A stretch of 64,000 bases of DNA from Corticibacter populi. Its GTDB lineage: Bacteria; Pseudomonadota; Gammaproteobacteria; Burkholderiales; Burkholderiaceae_C. The stretch is from assembly GCF_004217315.1 (NCBI RefSeq), contig NZ_SGWR01000002.1, positions 52,321 to 116,320 of the forward strand, in the 5' to 3' direction. The position numbers and the translations under genes were made by a program. Below the pieces are notes generated by a model that was given only the letters and a program-made list of their open reading frames with translations, searched no databases and was not told the origin of the DNA. Shown here in pieces: positions 29,761 through 39,252 of this stretch (position 1 is the stretch's first letter; each line of letters starts with the position of its first letter).

Positions 29761-29835
29761 ATGCATGGCCCGCCGATGCGGGCTTTGCACCTGCAGGGCA
29801 TGGTGTATGCCCATGGCAGGCGCCGCGCCGCAAAG

Positions 29836-29975
29836 CGTGTTCAAAGTCCCGGTGCGCTTGCCGTAGTGCCTGAAGAATCGTGGCTGCAAGACGAAACCCC
29901 AGCCGGGCTTGCTGGCCCGGCGAGGATATAAAACGCCGCAAACGCGGTTTTCAGGTGCAATCCGAAGGAACGGGA
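29836..29975. repeat. Diverged copy of the 183-bp element
   Basis: It aligns with the element at 621 through TGTTCAAAGTC, GTGGCTGCAAG, AGCCGGGCT, TGGCCCGGCGAGG, AACGCCGCA and TTTCAG in the same order. The right terminal repeat is not recognisable. It fills most of the 29761-30026 gap, in which I see no gene. Confidence 0.7.
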
Positions 29976-30026
29976 TCGCAGAACGCATGAGGTATGCGGC
30001 CGCTCCTGAGGTAGGTCGGGACGGAT

Positions 30027-30063
30027 AAAAAAAAGCAGCCGACTGTCAGGACAGGGCTGCTTC
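30027..30063 (-). terminator. Terminator of tRNA-Ser / lysC transcript
   Basis: On the minus strand AGCAGCC pairs with GGCTGCT around an inner CTGTC/GACAG stem, followed by a run of T. It lies 60 bp beyond the 3' end of the tRNA. Confidence 0.88.
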
Positions 30064-30123
30064 ATCTGGGAAGTACGCGCTGCGAGCACCGCGTCGCCTA
30101 TCCCTGCATTTTGCTGATCTATC

Positions 30124-30216
30124 TGGCGGAGACGAAGGGATTCGAACCCTTGATGCAGCTCATCACCGCATACTCCCTTAGCAGGGGAGCACCTTCGGCC
30201 TCTCGGTCACGTCTCC
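30124..30216 (-). tRNA. tRNA-Ser (GCU anticodon)
   Basis: On the minus strand the acceptor stem GGAGACG pairs with CGTCTCC, followed by discriminator G and an encoded CCA. The anticodon loop reads CTGCTAA, giving anticodon GCU. The long variable arm (TATGCGGTGATGAGCTGCATC region) is typical of a class II serine tRNA, and the T arm has GGTTCGAATCC. It is downstream of lysC on the same strand, an arrangement I associate with Comamonadaceae. It is 93 bases including CCA. Confidence 0.95.
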
Positions 30217-30267
30217 GCGAAAGACGCACATTATGCCTGAAAAATCACGTCATTCCAGGCCGGATGC

Positions 30268-31569
30268 TCACTTTTCGTCATTGCGTTTGGGCACTTCGAT
30301 AACCGTGTCGCCGTCGAGGCCGAAGGCGGTGTGCAGCGCACGCACGGCCAGTTCCACGTACTTCTCGTCGATCACCACCGAGGTCTTGATCTCGGATGTC
30401 GAGATCATCTGGATGTTGATGCCTTCCTGGCTGAGCGCGCGGAACATGGTGCTGGCCACACCCGCGTGGCTCTTCATGCCGATGCCGACGATGCTGACCT
30501 TGCTGATCTGGGTGTTGCTCACCACGCTGGTGCCCTCGCCCAGCTTGGGCAGCACGACTTCCTTGAGCAGCTTGACGGTGCGCTCGTATTCCGGACGGGC
30601 CACGGTGAAGCTGAAGTCGGTCTTGCCGTCCTTGCTGAGGTTCTGGATGATCACGTCCACCTCGATGTTGGCATCGGCCACCGTGCCGAGGATGCTGTAT
30701 GCGATCCCCGGCTTGTCGGGCACGCCCAGCACCGACACCTTGGCTTCGTCACGGGTAAAGGCGATGCCAGAAACGACTGCTTTTTCCATTTTTTCGTCTT
30801 CCTCGAAAGTGATGAGTGTGCCCGACTGCGCTTCCTGGGCCAGGTCGATGTCCCACGGCGTGAAACTCGAGAGCACGCGCAGCGGCACGCGGTACTTGCC
30901 GGCAAACTCCACCGAGCGGATCTGCAGCACCTTGGAGCCCAGGCTGGCGAGTTCGAGCATTTCCTCGAAGCTGATGGTCTTCAGGCGCTGGGCATTGGGC
31001 ACCACGCGCGGGTCGGTGGTGTAGACGCCATCGACGTCGGTATAGATCAGGCATTCGTCGGCCTTGATGGCCGCCGCAATCGCCACCGCCGAGGTGTCCG
31101 AGCCGCCGCGGCCCAGCGTGGTGACGTTGCCCTGCTCGTCGATGCCCTGAAAGCCCGTGACGATGACGACCCGGCCGCCATCGAGCTCCTTGCGGATGCG
31201 CTGGCCGTCGATCGATTCGATGCGCGCTTTCATGTAGGCGCTGTCGGTGCGCACCGGCACCTGCCAGCCGGTGAAGCTCACCGCCGGCTGGCCTTCGGCC
31301 TGCAGCGCAATGGCCAGCAGCGCCGAGGAGGCCTGCTCGCCAGTGGCCGCCAATGCATCGAGCTCGCGGCGCACGGTCTGGGTGCGCTCGGCCGGCTCCA
31401 ATTCGGCGGCCAGCCCCAGCAGGCGGTTGGTCTCGCCGCTCATGGCACTGGGCACCACGACGACCTGATGGCCGGCCTTGACCCATTTGGCCACGCGCTT
31501 GGCGACGTTGCGGATGCGTTCGGTGGTGCCCATCGAGGTCCCACCGTATTTGTGAACAATCAGTGCCAT
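30268..31569 (-). CDS. lysC: Aspartate kinase
   Basis: The 433-residue protein starts at MALIVHKYGGTSMGTTERIRN; the KYGGTS motif and FTGWQVPVRTDS mark the kinase domain. Two C-terminal ACT domains follow (VSVLGVPDKPGIAYSILG and ISKVSIVGIGMKSHAGVASTMF), the site of lysine/threonine feedback. It catalyses the first step from aspartate to lysine, threonine and methionine. It is 152 bp downstream of tilS and precedes tRNA-Ser on the same strand. Confidence 0.96.
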   Translation of the reverse strand: MALIVHKYGGTSMGTTERIRNVAKRVAKWVKAGHQVVVVPSAMSGETNRLLGLAAELEPAERTQTVRRELDALAATGEQASSALLAIALQAEGQPAVSFTGWQVPVRTDSAYMKARIESIDGQRIRKELDGGRVVIVTGFQGIDEQGNVTTLGRGGSDTSAVAIAAAIKADECLIYTDVDGVYTTDPRVVPNAQRLKTISFEEMLELASLGSKVLQIRSVEFAGKYRVPLRVLSSFTPWDIDLAQEAQSGTLITFEEDEKMEKAVVSGIAFTRDEAKVSVLGVPDKPGIAYSILGTVADANIEVDVIIQNLSKDGKTDFSFTVARPEYERTVKLLKEVVLPKLGEGTSVVSNTQISKVSIVGIGMKSHAGVASTMFRALSQEGINIQMISTSEIKTSVVIDEKYVELAVRALHTAFGLDGDTVIEVPKRNDEK

Positions 31570-31721
31570 GTGCCGTTCTAGTCCTGAGAGAGATGCCACA
31601 AGCGCAGGCCCGCCGGCCTTCGGGAGTCCCTCAAGGCCATGATGCGGCTGCCAGACGCAAAACCCGTCTATTCTAAGCTAAGGCAGGGGTCAACCAGCCG
31701 CCATGGATGGCGCCCATGCAT

Positions 31722-32702
31722 TCAGGCATCGGGCGACGCCTGCCAATCGAGCACCGCACCATGCCGCAGCACATGGCCGCGCCCGACCTTGAGGCGGATC
31801 TGGTGGCCGCGCGTGCGGCAGGCAGCGAGCTGGCGCTGCAGTTCGCGCAGCTGCGCAGTGCTGGCTGCCGTGCCATGGCAGCGGGCCAGCCAGTGGCGCA
31901 GCACATTGGCCTGGCGCGCCGGCAGCAGCGCGCGCAACGCGGCAATGGCCGGTGGCGTGCCGATGCGCTGCAAATCCTCGGCTGCAACCTCCTCCAGCAA
32001 CTGCTGCGCCTGTGCGGCATGGGCGCTGCTGCGCGCGAAGGTGTTGCGCCAGCCCGGCAGGGCCGCCTCCAGCGCCGGCAGCACCTGGTGGCGGATGCGG
32101 TTGCGGGTATAGCCGGCATCGGTGTTGCTCGGGTCCTCGATCCAGTCCTGCCCCCGCTCGCGCAGCCATTGCCGCAACTGCGCACCGGGCACGCCCAGCA
32201 GCGGGCGCCACCAGTGCCGGCCATCACGCAGCCAATGGGCCGGCATGGCCGCCAGGCCCGGCAGACCAGCGCCGCGGCTCAGGGCCAGCAGCAGGGTCTC
32301 GACCTGGTCGTCGGCGTGTTGCGCCAGCGCAATGGAGGGGATGGGCAGGCCCAGCCGCTGCTCGAGCGCGGCAGCACCACGCTCGAGCGCCGCGTAGCGG
32401 GCTCGCCGCGCGGCATCTTCGGGGCTTTCGCCAGGTGCATGGCGGGCATCGGTGTATTCGATGTGCAGCGTGATGCCGTGCGCGGCGCACAGGCGCGCGC
32501 AGAAGGCGGCAAAGCCGTCGGCCGCGACCTGCAGGCCATGGTGCACGTGGATGGCCACCACCTGACGCGGCCAGCGCTGCCGGCAGGCCAGCAGCAGGGC
32601 CGTCGAATCGGCACCGCCGCTCAGGGTCACCGCCAGCGGCAAGGGCGGATCGAAGTCTTGCAGCGCATCAGCGATGTACTCTGACGGAGTGGGTGATGCC
32701 AT
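31722..32702 (-). CDS. tilS: tRNA(Ile)-lysidine synthase
   Basis: The 326-residue protein has the PP-loop LSGGADSTALLLAC, the HVHHGLQ motif and DQVETLLLALSRGAGLPGLAAM, all TilS features. It converts C34 of tRNA-Ile(CAU) to lysidine and so prevents misreading of AUG. It is shorter than E. coli TilS, which has an extra C-terminal domain. It lies between accA and lysC, all on the minus strand. A TGATGCC x3 repeat lies upstream of its start. Confidence 0.94.
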   Translation of the reverse strand: MASPTPSEYIADALQDFDPPLPLAVTLSGGADSTALLLACRQRWPRQVVAIHVHHGLQVAADGFAAFCARLCAAHGITLHIEYTDARHAPGESPEDAARRARYAALERGAAALEQRLGLPIPSIALAQHADDQVETLLLALSRGAGLPGLAAMPAHWLRDGRHWWRPLLGVPGAQLRQWLRERGQDWIEDPSNTDAGYTRNRIRHQVLPALEAALPGWRNTFARSSAHAAQAQQLLEEVAAEDLQRIGTPPAIAALRALLPARQANVLRHWLARCHGTAASTAQLRELQRQLAACRTRGHQIRLKVGRGHVLRHGAVLDWQASPDA

Positions 32703-32792
32703 GCTGCGACCTCCAAGACGGCAACCGGAGGCCGATGGCAGCCGGCACTGGACCGTTTTGCCTTGCCGAAGGACGGCCGGGGCTGGACGCTC

Positions 32793-32813
32793 TGATGCCT
32801 GATGCCTGATGCC
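32793..32813. repeat. TGATGCC x3 tandem repeat
   Basis: Three perfect 7-bp units lie in the 166-bp gap between accA and tilS. Length variation here would not affect coding sequence. Confidence 0.7.
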
Positions 32814-32868
32814 TGCTGTTCGTGGCTACCTTGTGGCTATTGCTTGTACTTACTCTTAGAACAGGTTC

Positions 32869-33852
32869 TTACTTCTTGACCGCGGCTTCGGTCTCGGCAA
32901 ATTCGCCATAGCTGAGCAGGCGCTGATAGCGGCGCTCGAGCAGTTCGGGCGTGGCCAGTTCGCCCAGTTCGTGCAGGGCCTCATCGAGCGCGCGCTTGAG
33001 GTGCAGCGCCATCTGGCGATAGTCGCGCTGGGCGCCACCGACGGGCTCGTTGACGACCTTGTCCACCAGCCCGAGCGACTTCAGGCGCGGCGCTGTGATG
33101 CCCAGCGCCTGGGCGGCCTCCTCGGCCTTCTCACTGGTCTTCCAAAGGATGGAGGCACAGCCTTCGGGGCTGATGACCGAATACACCGCGTACTGCAGCA
33201 TGATGACCACGTCGGCCACGCTGATGGCCAGCGCGCCGCCCGAGCCGCCCTCGCCGATGATGGTGCTGATGATGGGGGTCTTGAGCTGCGCCATCTCGTA
33301 GATGTTGCGGCCGATCGCCTCGGACTGGTTGCGCTCCTCGGCCTCGATGCCGGGGTAGGCGCCGGGCGTGTCCACGAAGGTGAAGACCGGCAGCCCGAAC
33401 TTCTCGGCCAGCTTCATCAGGCGCAGCGCCTTGCGGTAGCCCTCGGGCTTGCTCATGCCAAAGTTGCGGCGGGCCCGCTCCTTGGTGTCGCGACCTTTCT
33501 GGTGGCCGATCACCACGCAGGGGCGGCCTTCGAAGCGGGCCAGGCCTCCCACGATGGAAGCGTCATCGGCAAAGTGGCGGTCGCCGTGCAGCTCAGTGAA
33601 GTCGGTGAAGAGCGCGCGCACATAATCCAGCGTGTAGGGCCGGTCGGGGTGCCGCGCCACCTTGGTGGTCTGCCAAGGGGTGAGGTTCTTGTAGATATCC
33701 TTGGTCAGCTGCAGGCTTTTCTTGGAAAGCTGCTCGATTTCCGAGGCAAGGTTGACCGATTCATTGCTGTCGTTGACGGCGCGCAGCTCGTCGATCTTGC
33801 GATCGAGCTCGGCAATCGGCTGTTCGAAATCCAGGTAGGTCTTTTTGGCCAT
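32869..33852 (-). CDS. accA: Acetyl-CoA carboxylase carboxyltransferase subunit alpha
   Basis: The 327-residue protein begins [20 protein letters not shown] and contains [38 protein letters not shown] and [12 protein letters not shown], the AccA core. With AccD it transfers the carboxyl group to acetyl-CoA in fatty-acid synthesis. The TAA stop is followed by GAACCTGTTC and another TAA, a 10-bp solo arm of the repeat family (32857-32866). The next gene downstream is tilS. Confidence 0.96.
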   Translation of the reverse strand: MAKKTYLDFEQPIAELDRKIDELRAVNDSNESVNLASEIEQLSKKSLQLTKDIYKNLTPWQTTKVARHPDRPYTLDYVRALFTDFTELHGDRHFADDASIVGGLARFEGRPCVVIGHQKGRDTKERARRNFGMSKPEGYRKALRLMKLAEKFGLPVFTFVDTPGAYPGIEAEERNQSEAIGRNIYEMAQLKTPIISTIIGEGGSGGALAISVADVVIMLQYAVYSVISPEGCASILWKTSEKAEEAAQALGITAPRLKSLGLVDKVVNEPVGGAQRDYRQMALHLKRALDEALHELGELATPELLERRYQRLLSYGEFAETEAAVKK

Positions 33853-33989
33853 GGTGATCTGTCAGTCCCTGTTGCCGCCTGGGCCGGGAAGAATTGGGCA
33901 AACGGTTATTGTAGGGCAGGCGTCCCGAACGCCGCCCTTCGCGATGGAGGGCAGCAAACCGGCTGCCGGCCAGGCTCGGCAACTCAGTA

Positions 33990-34847
33990 TCAGTAGGCCT
34001 GCGGCACGGCCAGCGAGCGCCACATGTACCAGGTGGCCACGCTGCGCCAGGGTTTCCAGGCCTCGGCCACTTCGCGGGCGTCGCTGCGGCTGACGGGCTC
34101 GCCGGAGAAGTAGTTGCGGCTGATGCCCTGGATCAGGCCGACGTCATCGAGCGGCAGCACATTGGGGCGCAGCAGGTGGAACATCAGGAACATCTCGGCC
34201 GTCCAGCGGCCGATGCCGCGCACCGCCGTCAGCTCGGAGATGATGGCTTCATCCTCCCACTGCGGCCAGTCCTGCACGGACAGGCGCTCTTCACCGAAGT
34301 GCAGGGCGAGGTCGCGCAGATACTCGATCTTGCGCATCGACAGGCCCGCCGCGCGCATGTCGGTCGGCGCCAGCACCAGGATCTGAGCAGGCGTCATGGC
34401 GCTGCCAGCCAGCGCCTCGAAGCGGCCCCACACGGTCTTGGCGGCCGCCACTGAAATCTGCTGGCCGACGATGCTGCGCGCCAGCGTGGCAAAGGCATCG
34501 CCACGCGACTCGATGCTCGCGCCTTGGTATTGCGGAATCAGGCGGCGCAGGATGCGGTCCTTCTTGACCAGGTGGCGGCAAGCCTCATCCCAGTAATCGG
34601 GCCGGGCCACCGCATCGGAGCCGTCACTGGCGGCAGGCACAGTTGCAGGCGTCTTGCTGCGAGGTTTGCCGGCCATCTTGACCGCCGTCTTTGTTGCGGG
34701 CTTTGCCACCGTTTTGGGCGCAGGCTTGGCAAGCGCCTTCGCAGCGGTCTTGGTCGCGGCCGTTCTGGCAGCGGGCTTGCCACTGGCGCCGGCCGGAGTG
34801 TCCTCAAGGGCGGATGGGCGCAGCGGGCGGGAATCGGGCGGCTTCAT
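33990..34847 (-). CDS. DNA-3-methyladenine glycosylase (AlkA-like HhH-GPD) with basic N-terminal tail
   Basis: The 285-residue protein has a catalytic HhH-GPD domain from about residue 80. [36 protein letters not shown] and LPLDDVGL place the helix-hairpin-helix and catalytic aspartate. It removes alkylated bases from DNA. The first 75 residues form an Ala/Lys/Pro/Thr-rich tail ([16 protein letters not shown] style) resembling histone H1-like tails, unusual for AlkA. Its ATG overlaps the cysS stop by four bases, so it is translationally coupled to cysS. Confidence 0.9.
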   Translation of the reverse strand: MKPPDSRPLRPSALEDTPAGASGKPAARTAATKTAAKALAKPAPKTVAKPATKTAVKMAGKPRSKTPATVPAASDGSDAVARPDYWDEACRHLVKKDRILRRLIPQYQGASIESRGDAFATLARSIVGQQISVAAAKTVWGRFEALAGSAMTPAQILVLAPTDMRAAGLSMRKIEYLRDLALHFGEERLSVQDWPQWEDEAIISELTAVRGIGRWTAEMFLMFHLLRPNVLPLDDVGLIQGISRNYFSGEPVSRSDAREVAEAWKPWRSVATWYMWRSLAVPQAY

Positions 34848-36238
34848 GCGAGGGCCATCTCCCAGCTCGTGCCTTGCGGCGTGTCCTTGAGCACCACGCC
34901 CTGCTCCAGCAGTTCGGCGCGGATCTGGTCGGCCCGCGCATAGTTCTTCGACGCCTTGGCGGCGGCGCGCTCGGCGATCAAGGCCTCGATGGACGAGGCA
35001 TCCAGCCCGGCGCCGGCCTGCAGGAAGGCGGTCGGGTCACCCTGCAGGATGCCGATGGTGCCCCCCAGCGCCTTGAGGAGTGCGGCGGCCTGCGCGTCCT
35101 GGCTGCGGTTGACTTCGCCGGCCAGCTCGAACAGCACGGCGATCGCCTCGGGCGTGCCGAAGTCCTCGTTCATCGCGGCCTGGAAACGCGCGGCATGCGG
35201 CTCGCTCCAGTCGATGCCCGCCAGCGCGGCCGGCGCCACCAGATCCAGCGCGGTATAGAGGCGCTTGAGCGCGGCGCGCGCATCCCGCAGGTGCACGTCA
35301 CTGTAGTTGAGCGGGCTGCGGTAGTGGCTGCGCAGGATGAAGAAGCGCACGGTCTCGGCATCGAACTGCTGCAGCACGTCGCGGATGGTGAAGAAGTTGC
35401 CCAGGCTCTTGGACATCTTCTCGTTGTCGACGTTGATGAAGCCGTTGTGCATCCACACGTTGACGAAACGCTCGCCGCTGGCGCCTTCGCTCTGGGCGAT
35501 CTCGTTCTCGTGGTGCGGGAAAGTGAGGTCGGCGCCGCCGCCGTGGATGTCGAAATGCTCCCCCAGCAATGCACAGCTCATGGCAGAGCACTCGATGTGC
35601 CAGCCGGGCCGTCCGGTGCCGAACGGGCTGCCCCATTGGGCATCCTGCGGCTCATCGGGCTTGGCGCTCTTCCACAGTACGAAGTCGAGCGGATCCTGCT
35701 TGCCGTCGAGCACGGCCACGCGTTCGCCGGCGCGCAACTCCTCCAGCGACTTGCCCGAGAGCTTGCCGTAGCCGGGAAACTTGCGCACCGCATAGTTGAC
35801 GTCGCCCTCGCCGCTGTCGCCGGCGCTGCGGTAGGCCAGGCCCTTTTGTTCGAGACGGCCGATCATCTCGAGCATCTGCGGCACGTACTCGGTCGCGCGC
35901 GGCTCGTGCGTGGGCCGCTCGATGCCCAGCGCATCGGCGTCGGCATGCAAGGCCTCGGTCATGCGGTTGGTCAGGCTGCGGATGCTCTCGCCGTTCTCCA
36001 GCGCGCGGCGGATGATCTTGTCATCGATGTCGGTGATGTTGCGCACATAGGTCACGCGGTAGCCGCTCACCTTGAGCCAGCGCTGCACCACATCGAAGGC
36101 CACCATCGAGCGTGCATGCCCCAGGTGACACAGGTCATAGACGGTCATGCCGCACACGTACATGCGCACGTGGCCCGGTTCGATGGGCTCGAAGGCCTGG
36201 ATGGATCGTGAGAGGGTGTTGTAGATGCGAAGGCTCAT
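34844..36238 (-). CDS. cysS: Cysteinyl-tRNA synthetase
   Basis: The 464-residue class I synthetase starts at [11 protein letters not shown] (36238); a GTG two codons upstream is unlikely. It shows [17 protein letters not shown] (HIGH-like motif), the zinc-ligand segment [10 protein letters not shown] and KMSKSLGNF. It charges tRNA-Cys. It is divergent from the TPR gene at 36434 and overlaps the glycosylase gene downstream. Confidence 0.97.
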   Translation of the reverse strand: MSLRIYNTLSRSIQAFEPIEPGHVRMYVCGMTVYDLCHLGHARSMVAFDVVQRWLKVSGYRVTYVRNITDIDDKIIRRALENGESIRSLTNRMTEALHADADALGIERPTHEPRATEYVPQMLEMIGRLEQKGLAYRSAGDSGEGDVNYAVRKFPGYGKLSGKSLEELRAGERVAVLDGKQDPLDFVLWKSAKPDEPQDAQWGSPFGTGRPGWHIECSAMSCALLGEHFDIHGGGADLTFPHHENEIAQSEGASGERFVNVWMHNGFINVDNEKMSKSLGNFFTIRDVLQQFDAETVRFFILRSHYRSPLNYSDVHLRDARAALKRLYTALDLVAPAALAGIDWSEPHAARFQAAMNEDFGTPEAIAVLFELAGEVNRSQDAQAAALLKALGGTIGILQGDPTAFLQAGAGLDASSIEALIAERAAAKASKNYARADQIRAELLEQGVVLKDTPQGTSWEMALA

Positions 36239-36433
36239 ACCCACGGACTGTTACAAAGACGCAAAGTGTTCGATTATCGAGGCATTTGGCCCGGCATGCC
36301 CGCACATGGCCGGCAATGGCCCCAATCCATGCGCGCATGGGCGCGCCAGCGGCCCATGCGCGCTGCCCGCTGCCCGCTGCCCTGGTCGGCAGGGCCCCTA
36401 TACTATGCGATTGTTCCCGGCCTCCCCGCAGCC

Positions 36434-36994
36434 ATGTCCACGCCCTCCTCCTCCCTCCCTCTCCCAGTTCGCCGCCTGGCTGGCCTGCTGGCCCTGCTGC
36501 TGGCATTGAGTCTCGCCGCTGCCGCCGCGCAGGCGCAGACTGCGCAGCACGTCCAGATTGCCCAATGGCTGGCCAACGGGCAGGCCGAACAGGCCCTGGC
36601 CGCCGCCGAGGCCGGAATAGCCGAATTCCCGCGCGATCCGCAACTGCAGTTCCTCAAGGCCAATGCCGAATCGGCGCTGGGCCGCCAGGGCGATGCGGAA
36701 AAAACCCTCACCGACCTCACCCAGCAATACCCGGAATTGCCCGAACCCTGGAACAACCTGGCGGCGATCCGCGCCGGCCAGGGCCGCCTGGAAGAAGCAC
36801 GCAGCCTCCTGGAAGAAGCGCTGCGCAGCAACCCCAACTATGCCCAGGCCCATGCCAACCTCGCCGACGTGCTGCTGCGCCTGGCGGACGGCCACCTGCA
36901 AACGGCCCAGGAGCTCGCCCCCTCTGCCGCCCAGGCACAGCAGATCGAGGCCTTGCGCCCCCTTCTGGACGCCAATGCCCAGCAGCCGCGCTGA
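36434..36994 (+). CDS. Periplasmic TPR-repeat protein
   Basis: Start chosen at MSTPSSSLPLPVRRL (36434), which gives a standard signal peptide ending near AAAAQAQ; the upstream open frame is non-coding in character. About four tetratricopeptide repeats follow (for example AQWLANGQAEQALAAAEAG, PEPWNNLAAIRAGQGRLEEA). The protein has 186 residues. TPR proteins mediate protein-protein contacts; the partner is unknown. It is followed by two cyclophilin genes and lpxH in the same direction. Confidence 0.82.
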   Translation: MSTPSSSLPLPVRRLAGLLALLLALSLAAAAAQAQTAQHVQIAQWLANGQAEQALAAAEAGIAEFPRDPQLQFLKANAESALGRQGDAEKTLTDLTQQYPELPEPWNNLAAIRAGQGRLEEARSLLEEALRSNPNYAQAHANLADVLLRLADGHLQTAQELAPSAAQAQQIEALRPLLDANAQQPR

Positions 36995-37096
36995 ACCCGG
37001 CCTGTCCCCGGCCCTGCCGGGAACTTTCCGCCTCGTCCGGCGCACGCATGCCCCTTCTCCAAGCCTCCCGCAACCCTTGAAGCGACTGAACCGACC

Positions 37097-37738
37097 ATGA
37101 CCATGATCCACGCCAAACGCCAGACCCTGCGCACCCTGCTGCTCGGCGCCTGCGCCGCACTGGCCCTGCATCCTGTGCTGGCGCAGAATGCCACCCCGGC
37201 CCCAACCAGCGCGAGCGCCAATGCGGCGGCGGCCGCAACCGCAGATGCGCCGCGCGTCAAGCTCGAGACCAGCGCCGGCCCCATCGTGCTCGAACTCAAC
37301 CGCGAGAAGGCCCCCCGCACGGTCGAGAACTTCCTGCAGTACGTGCAGGACAAGCACTACGACGGCACCATCTTCCACCGCGTGATCGACGGTTTCATGA
37401 TCCAGGGTGGCGGCTTCACACCCGAGCTGCAGCAAAAACCGGTGCGTGCGCCCATCGTGCTCGAGGCCGACAACGGCCTCAAGAATGAACGCGGCACCAT
37501 CGCCATGGCACGCACCATGGTGCCCAACTCCGCCACCAGCCAGTTCTTCATCAACGTCGCCAACAACACGCCGCTCGACGCGCGCCCGGGCAACCCCGGC
37601 TATGCCGTCTTCGGCAAGGTCGTCGAGGGCATGGACGTGGTCGACCAGATCAAGTCCGTCCCGACCGGCAACCAGGGCCCGCACCAGAACGTGCCCGTCC
37701 AGCCGATCCTCATCCTCTCGGCCAGCACTGTCGAGTAA
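37097..37738 (+). CDS. ppiA: Periplasmic peptidyl-prolyl cis-trans isomerase (cyclophilin)
   Basis: The 213-residue protein has a signal peptide ([18 protein letters not shown]) and an Ala/Ser/Thr-rich linker before the cyclophilin domain. Domain motifs are [15 protein letters not shown] and [11 protein letters not shown]. It assists folding of exported proteins. A cytosolic paralogue follows 51 bp downstream; the tandem suggests local duplication with divergent targeting. Confidence 0.92.
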   Translation: MTMIHAKRQTLRTLLLGACAALALHPVLAQNATPAPTSASANAAAAATADAPRVKLETSAGPIVLELNREKAPRTVENFLQYVQDKHYDGTIFHRVIDGFMIQGGGFTPELQQKPVRAPIVLEADNGLKNERGTIAMARTMVPNSATSQFFINVANNTPLDARPGNPGYAVFGKVVEGMDVVDQIKSVPTGNQGPHQNVPVQPILILSASTVE

Positions 37739-37789
37739 AAGACCGGCCCACTCCCTCCCCCTTTCCACCATCAACCCGAGGAGCCCACC

Positions 37790-38287
37790 ATGAGCAACCC
37801 AAAAGTCGAACTGCAGACCAGCCAAGGCACCATCACGCTCGAACTCGATGCCGAGAAGGCACCCAAGAGCGTCGAGAACTTCCTGAACTACGTCAACAGC
37901 GGCCACTATGACGGCACCATCTTCCACCGCGTGATCGGCAACTTCATGATCCAGGGCGGCGGCTTCGAGCCGAGCATGACGCAAAAGCCCACCAACGAGC
38001 CGATCGAGAACGAAGCCAAGAACGGCCTCAAGAACGACCAGTACACCATTGCCATGGCACGCACCAGCGCGCCGCATTCGGCCAGTGCGCAATTCTTCAT
38101 CAACGTGCGCAACAACGACTTCCTGAACTACCCCGGCCAGGACGGCTGGGGCTACGCCGTGTTCGGCAAGGTGGTCGACGGCACCGAGGTGGTCGACAAG
38201 ATCAAGGGCGTGGCGACCGGCCGCCGCGGTTTCCATGACGACGTGCCCAAGGAAGACGTGGTCATCACCAAGGCGGTGGTGGTCTAA
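37790..38287 (+). CDS. ppiB: Cytosolic peptidyl-prolyl cis-trans isomerase B (cyclophilin)
   Basis: The 165-residue protein begins [19 protein letters not shown] with no signal peptide. It contains [15 protein letters not shown] and [17 protein letters not shown]. It catalyses proline isomerisation in the cytoplasm. The start follows AGGAG. The TAA stop is immediately followed by GAACCCGCTC, a weak match to the repeat arm. Confidence 0.95.
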   Translation: MSNPKVELQTSQGTITLELDAEKAPKSVENFLNYVNSGHYDGTIFHRVIGNFMIQGGGFEPSMTQKPTNEPIENEAKNGLKNDQYTIAMARTSAPHSASAQFFINVRNNDFLNYPGQDGWGYAVFGKVVDGTEVVDKIKGVATGRRGFHDDVPKEDVVITKAVVV

Positions 38288-38319
38288 GAACCCGCTCCCG
38301 GCCTTCCGAAGCGCCAGCG

Positions 38320-39153
38320 ATGGGCCCAGCCCTGCCGCCCCTTGCCGAGCTGCCGCTGCCAGCGGCAGTGAACGCCCAACAGGCAAGATCGGAGATCATC
38401 GACTGCCTGGCCGATCTGCACCTGCAGCGCAGCCAGCCGGCCACCTGGCAGGCCTTCCGGCGGTACCTGCAGACAACCCCGGCAAACCGCATCCTCATGC
38501 TGGGGGATCTGTTCGAGGCCTGGATCGGCGACGACGTGCTGGACGAGTCCGGCAGCTTCGAAGCCGAAGTCGCTGCCGTGCTGCACGCCGCCAGTATCGG
38601 CGGCAAGCAGCTCTATTTCATGCACGGCAACCGCGACTTCCTGATCGGCGCGGCCTTTGCCGAGGCTGCCGGCCTCACGCTGCTGCCGGACCCGACCGTG
38701 CTGCCGCTCGCCGGGGACCGCACTCTGCTCTCGCACGGTGATGCGTTGTGCACCGACGACACCGATTACCAGCGCTTTCGCGCCCTCAGCCGCAACCCCG
38801 AATGGCAGCGGCAGTTCCTCGCTCAGCCGCTGGCCGAGCGGCGCCAGTTCGCCACCCGGCTGCGCACCGAAAGCGAAACGCGCAAAAGCGGCCAGGACAA
38901 AAGCAGCTACGTGGATCTCAACACCGAAGCCACGCGCGCCTGGCTGCGCGCCGCCGACTGCCGGACGCTGATCCACGGCCACACCCACATGCCCGGCGAG
39001 CATGCGCTGGGTGACGGATTGCAACGCATCGTCCTCAGTGACTGGGACCTCGCGGCCACCCCGCCACGTGCCGACGTGCTGCGTCATCAGGGCCAGGGGT
39101 CCTGGCAGCGCATCGATCTGGCCAGCCTGGCCGCTACGTACCCAAGCAACTGA
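38320..39153 (+). CDS. lpxH: UDP-2,3-diacylglucosamine diphosphatase
   Basis: The 277-residue metallophosphoesterase has DLHL near residue 32 (preceded by Ala, not the common Ser), GDLFEAWIGDD, HGNRDFLIG, LSHGDALCTDD and HGHTHMP, the full dinuclear metal set. It hydrolyses UDP-diacylglucosamine to lipid X in lipid A synthesis. About 25 residues precede the core fold, longer than usual. An internal start is possible, but no better ATG is present before DLHL. It follows ppiB by 32 bp. Confidence 0.93.
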   Translation: MGPALPPLAELPLPAAVNAQQARSEIIDCLADLHLQRSQPATWQAFRRYLQTTPANRILMLGDLFEAWIGDDVLDESGSFEAEVAAVLHAASIGGKQLYFMHGNRDFLIGAAFAEAAGLTLLPDPTVLPLAGDRTLLSHGDALCTDDTDYQRFRALSRNPEWQRQFLAQPLAERRQFATRLRTESETRKSGQDKSSYVDLNTEATRAWLRAADCRTLIHGHTHMPGEHALGDGLQRIVLSDWDLAATPPRADVLRHQGQGSWQRIDLASLAATYPSN

Positions 39154-39252
39154 GCAACCGAGCGGCCAAGCAATCGAACGGACGAGCGGACGAGCGGACG
39201 CTTCAGGTGTCTTGCCCTCGTGCGACCCGGCCGCGCATGCGAAAATAGCGCG

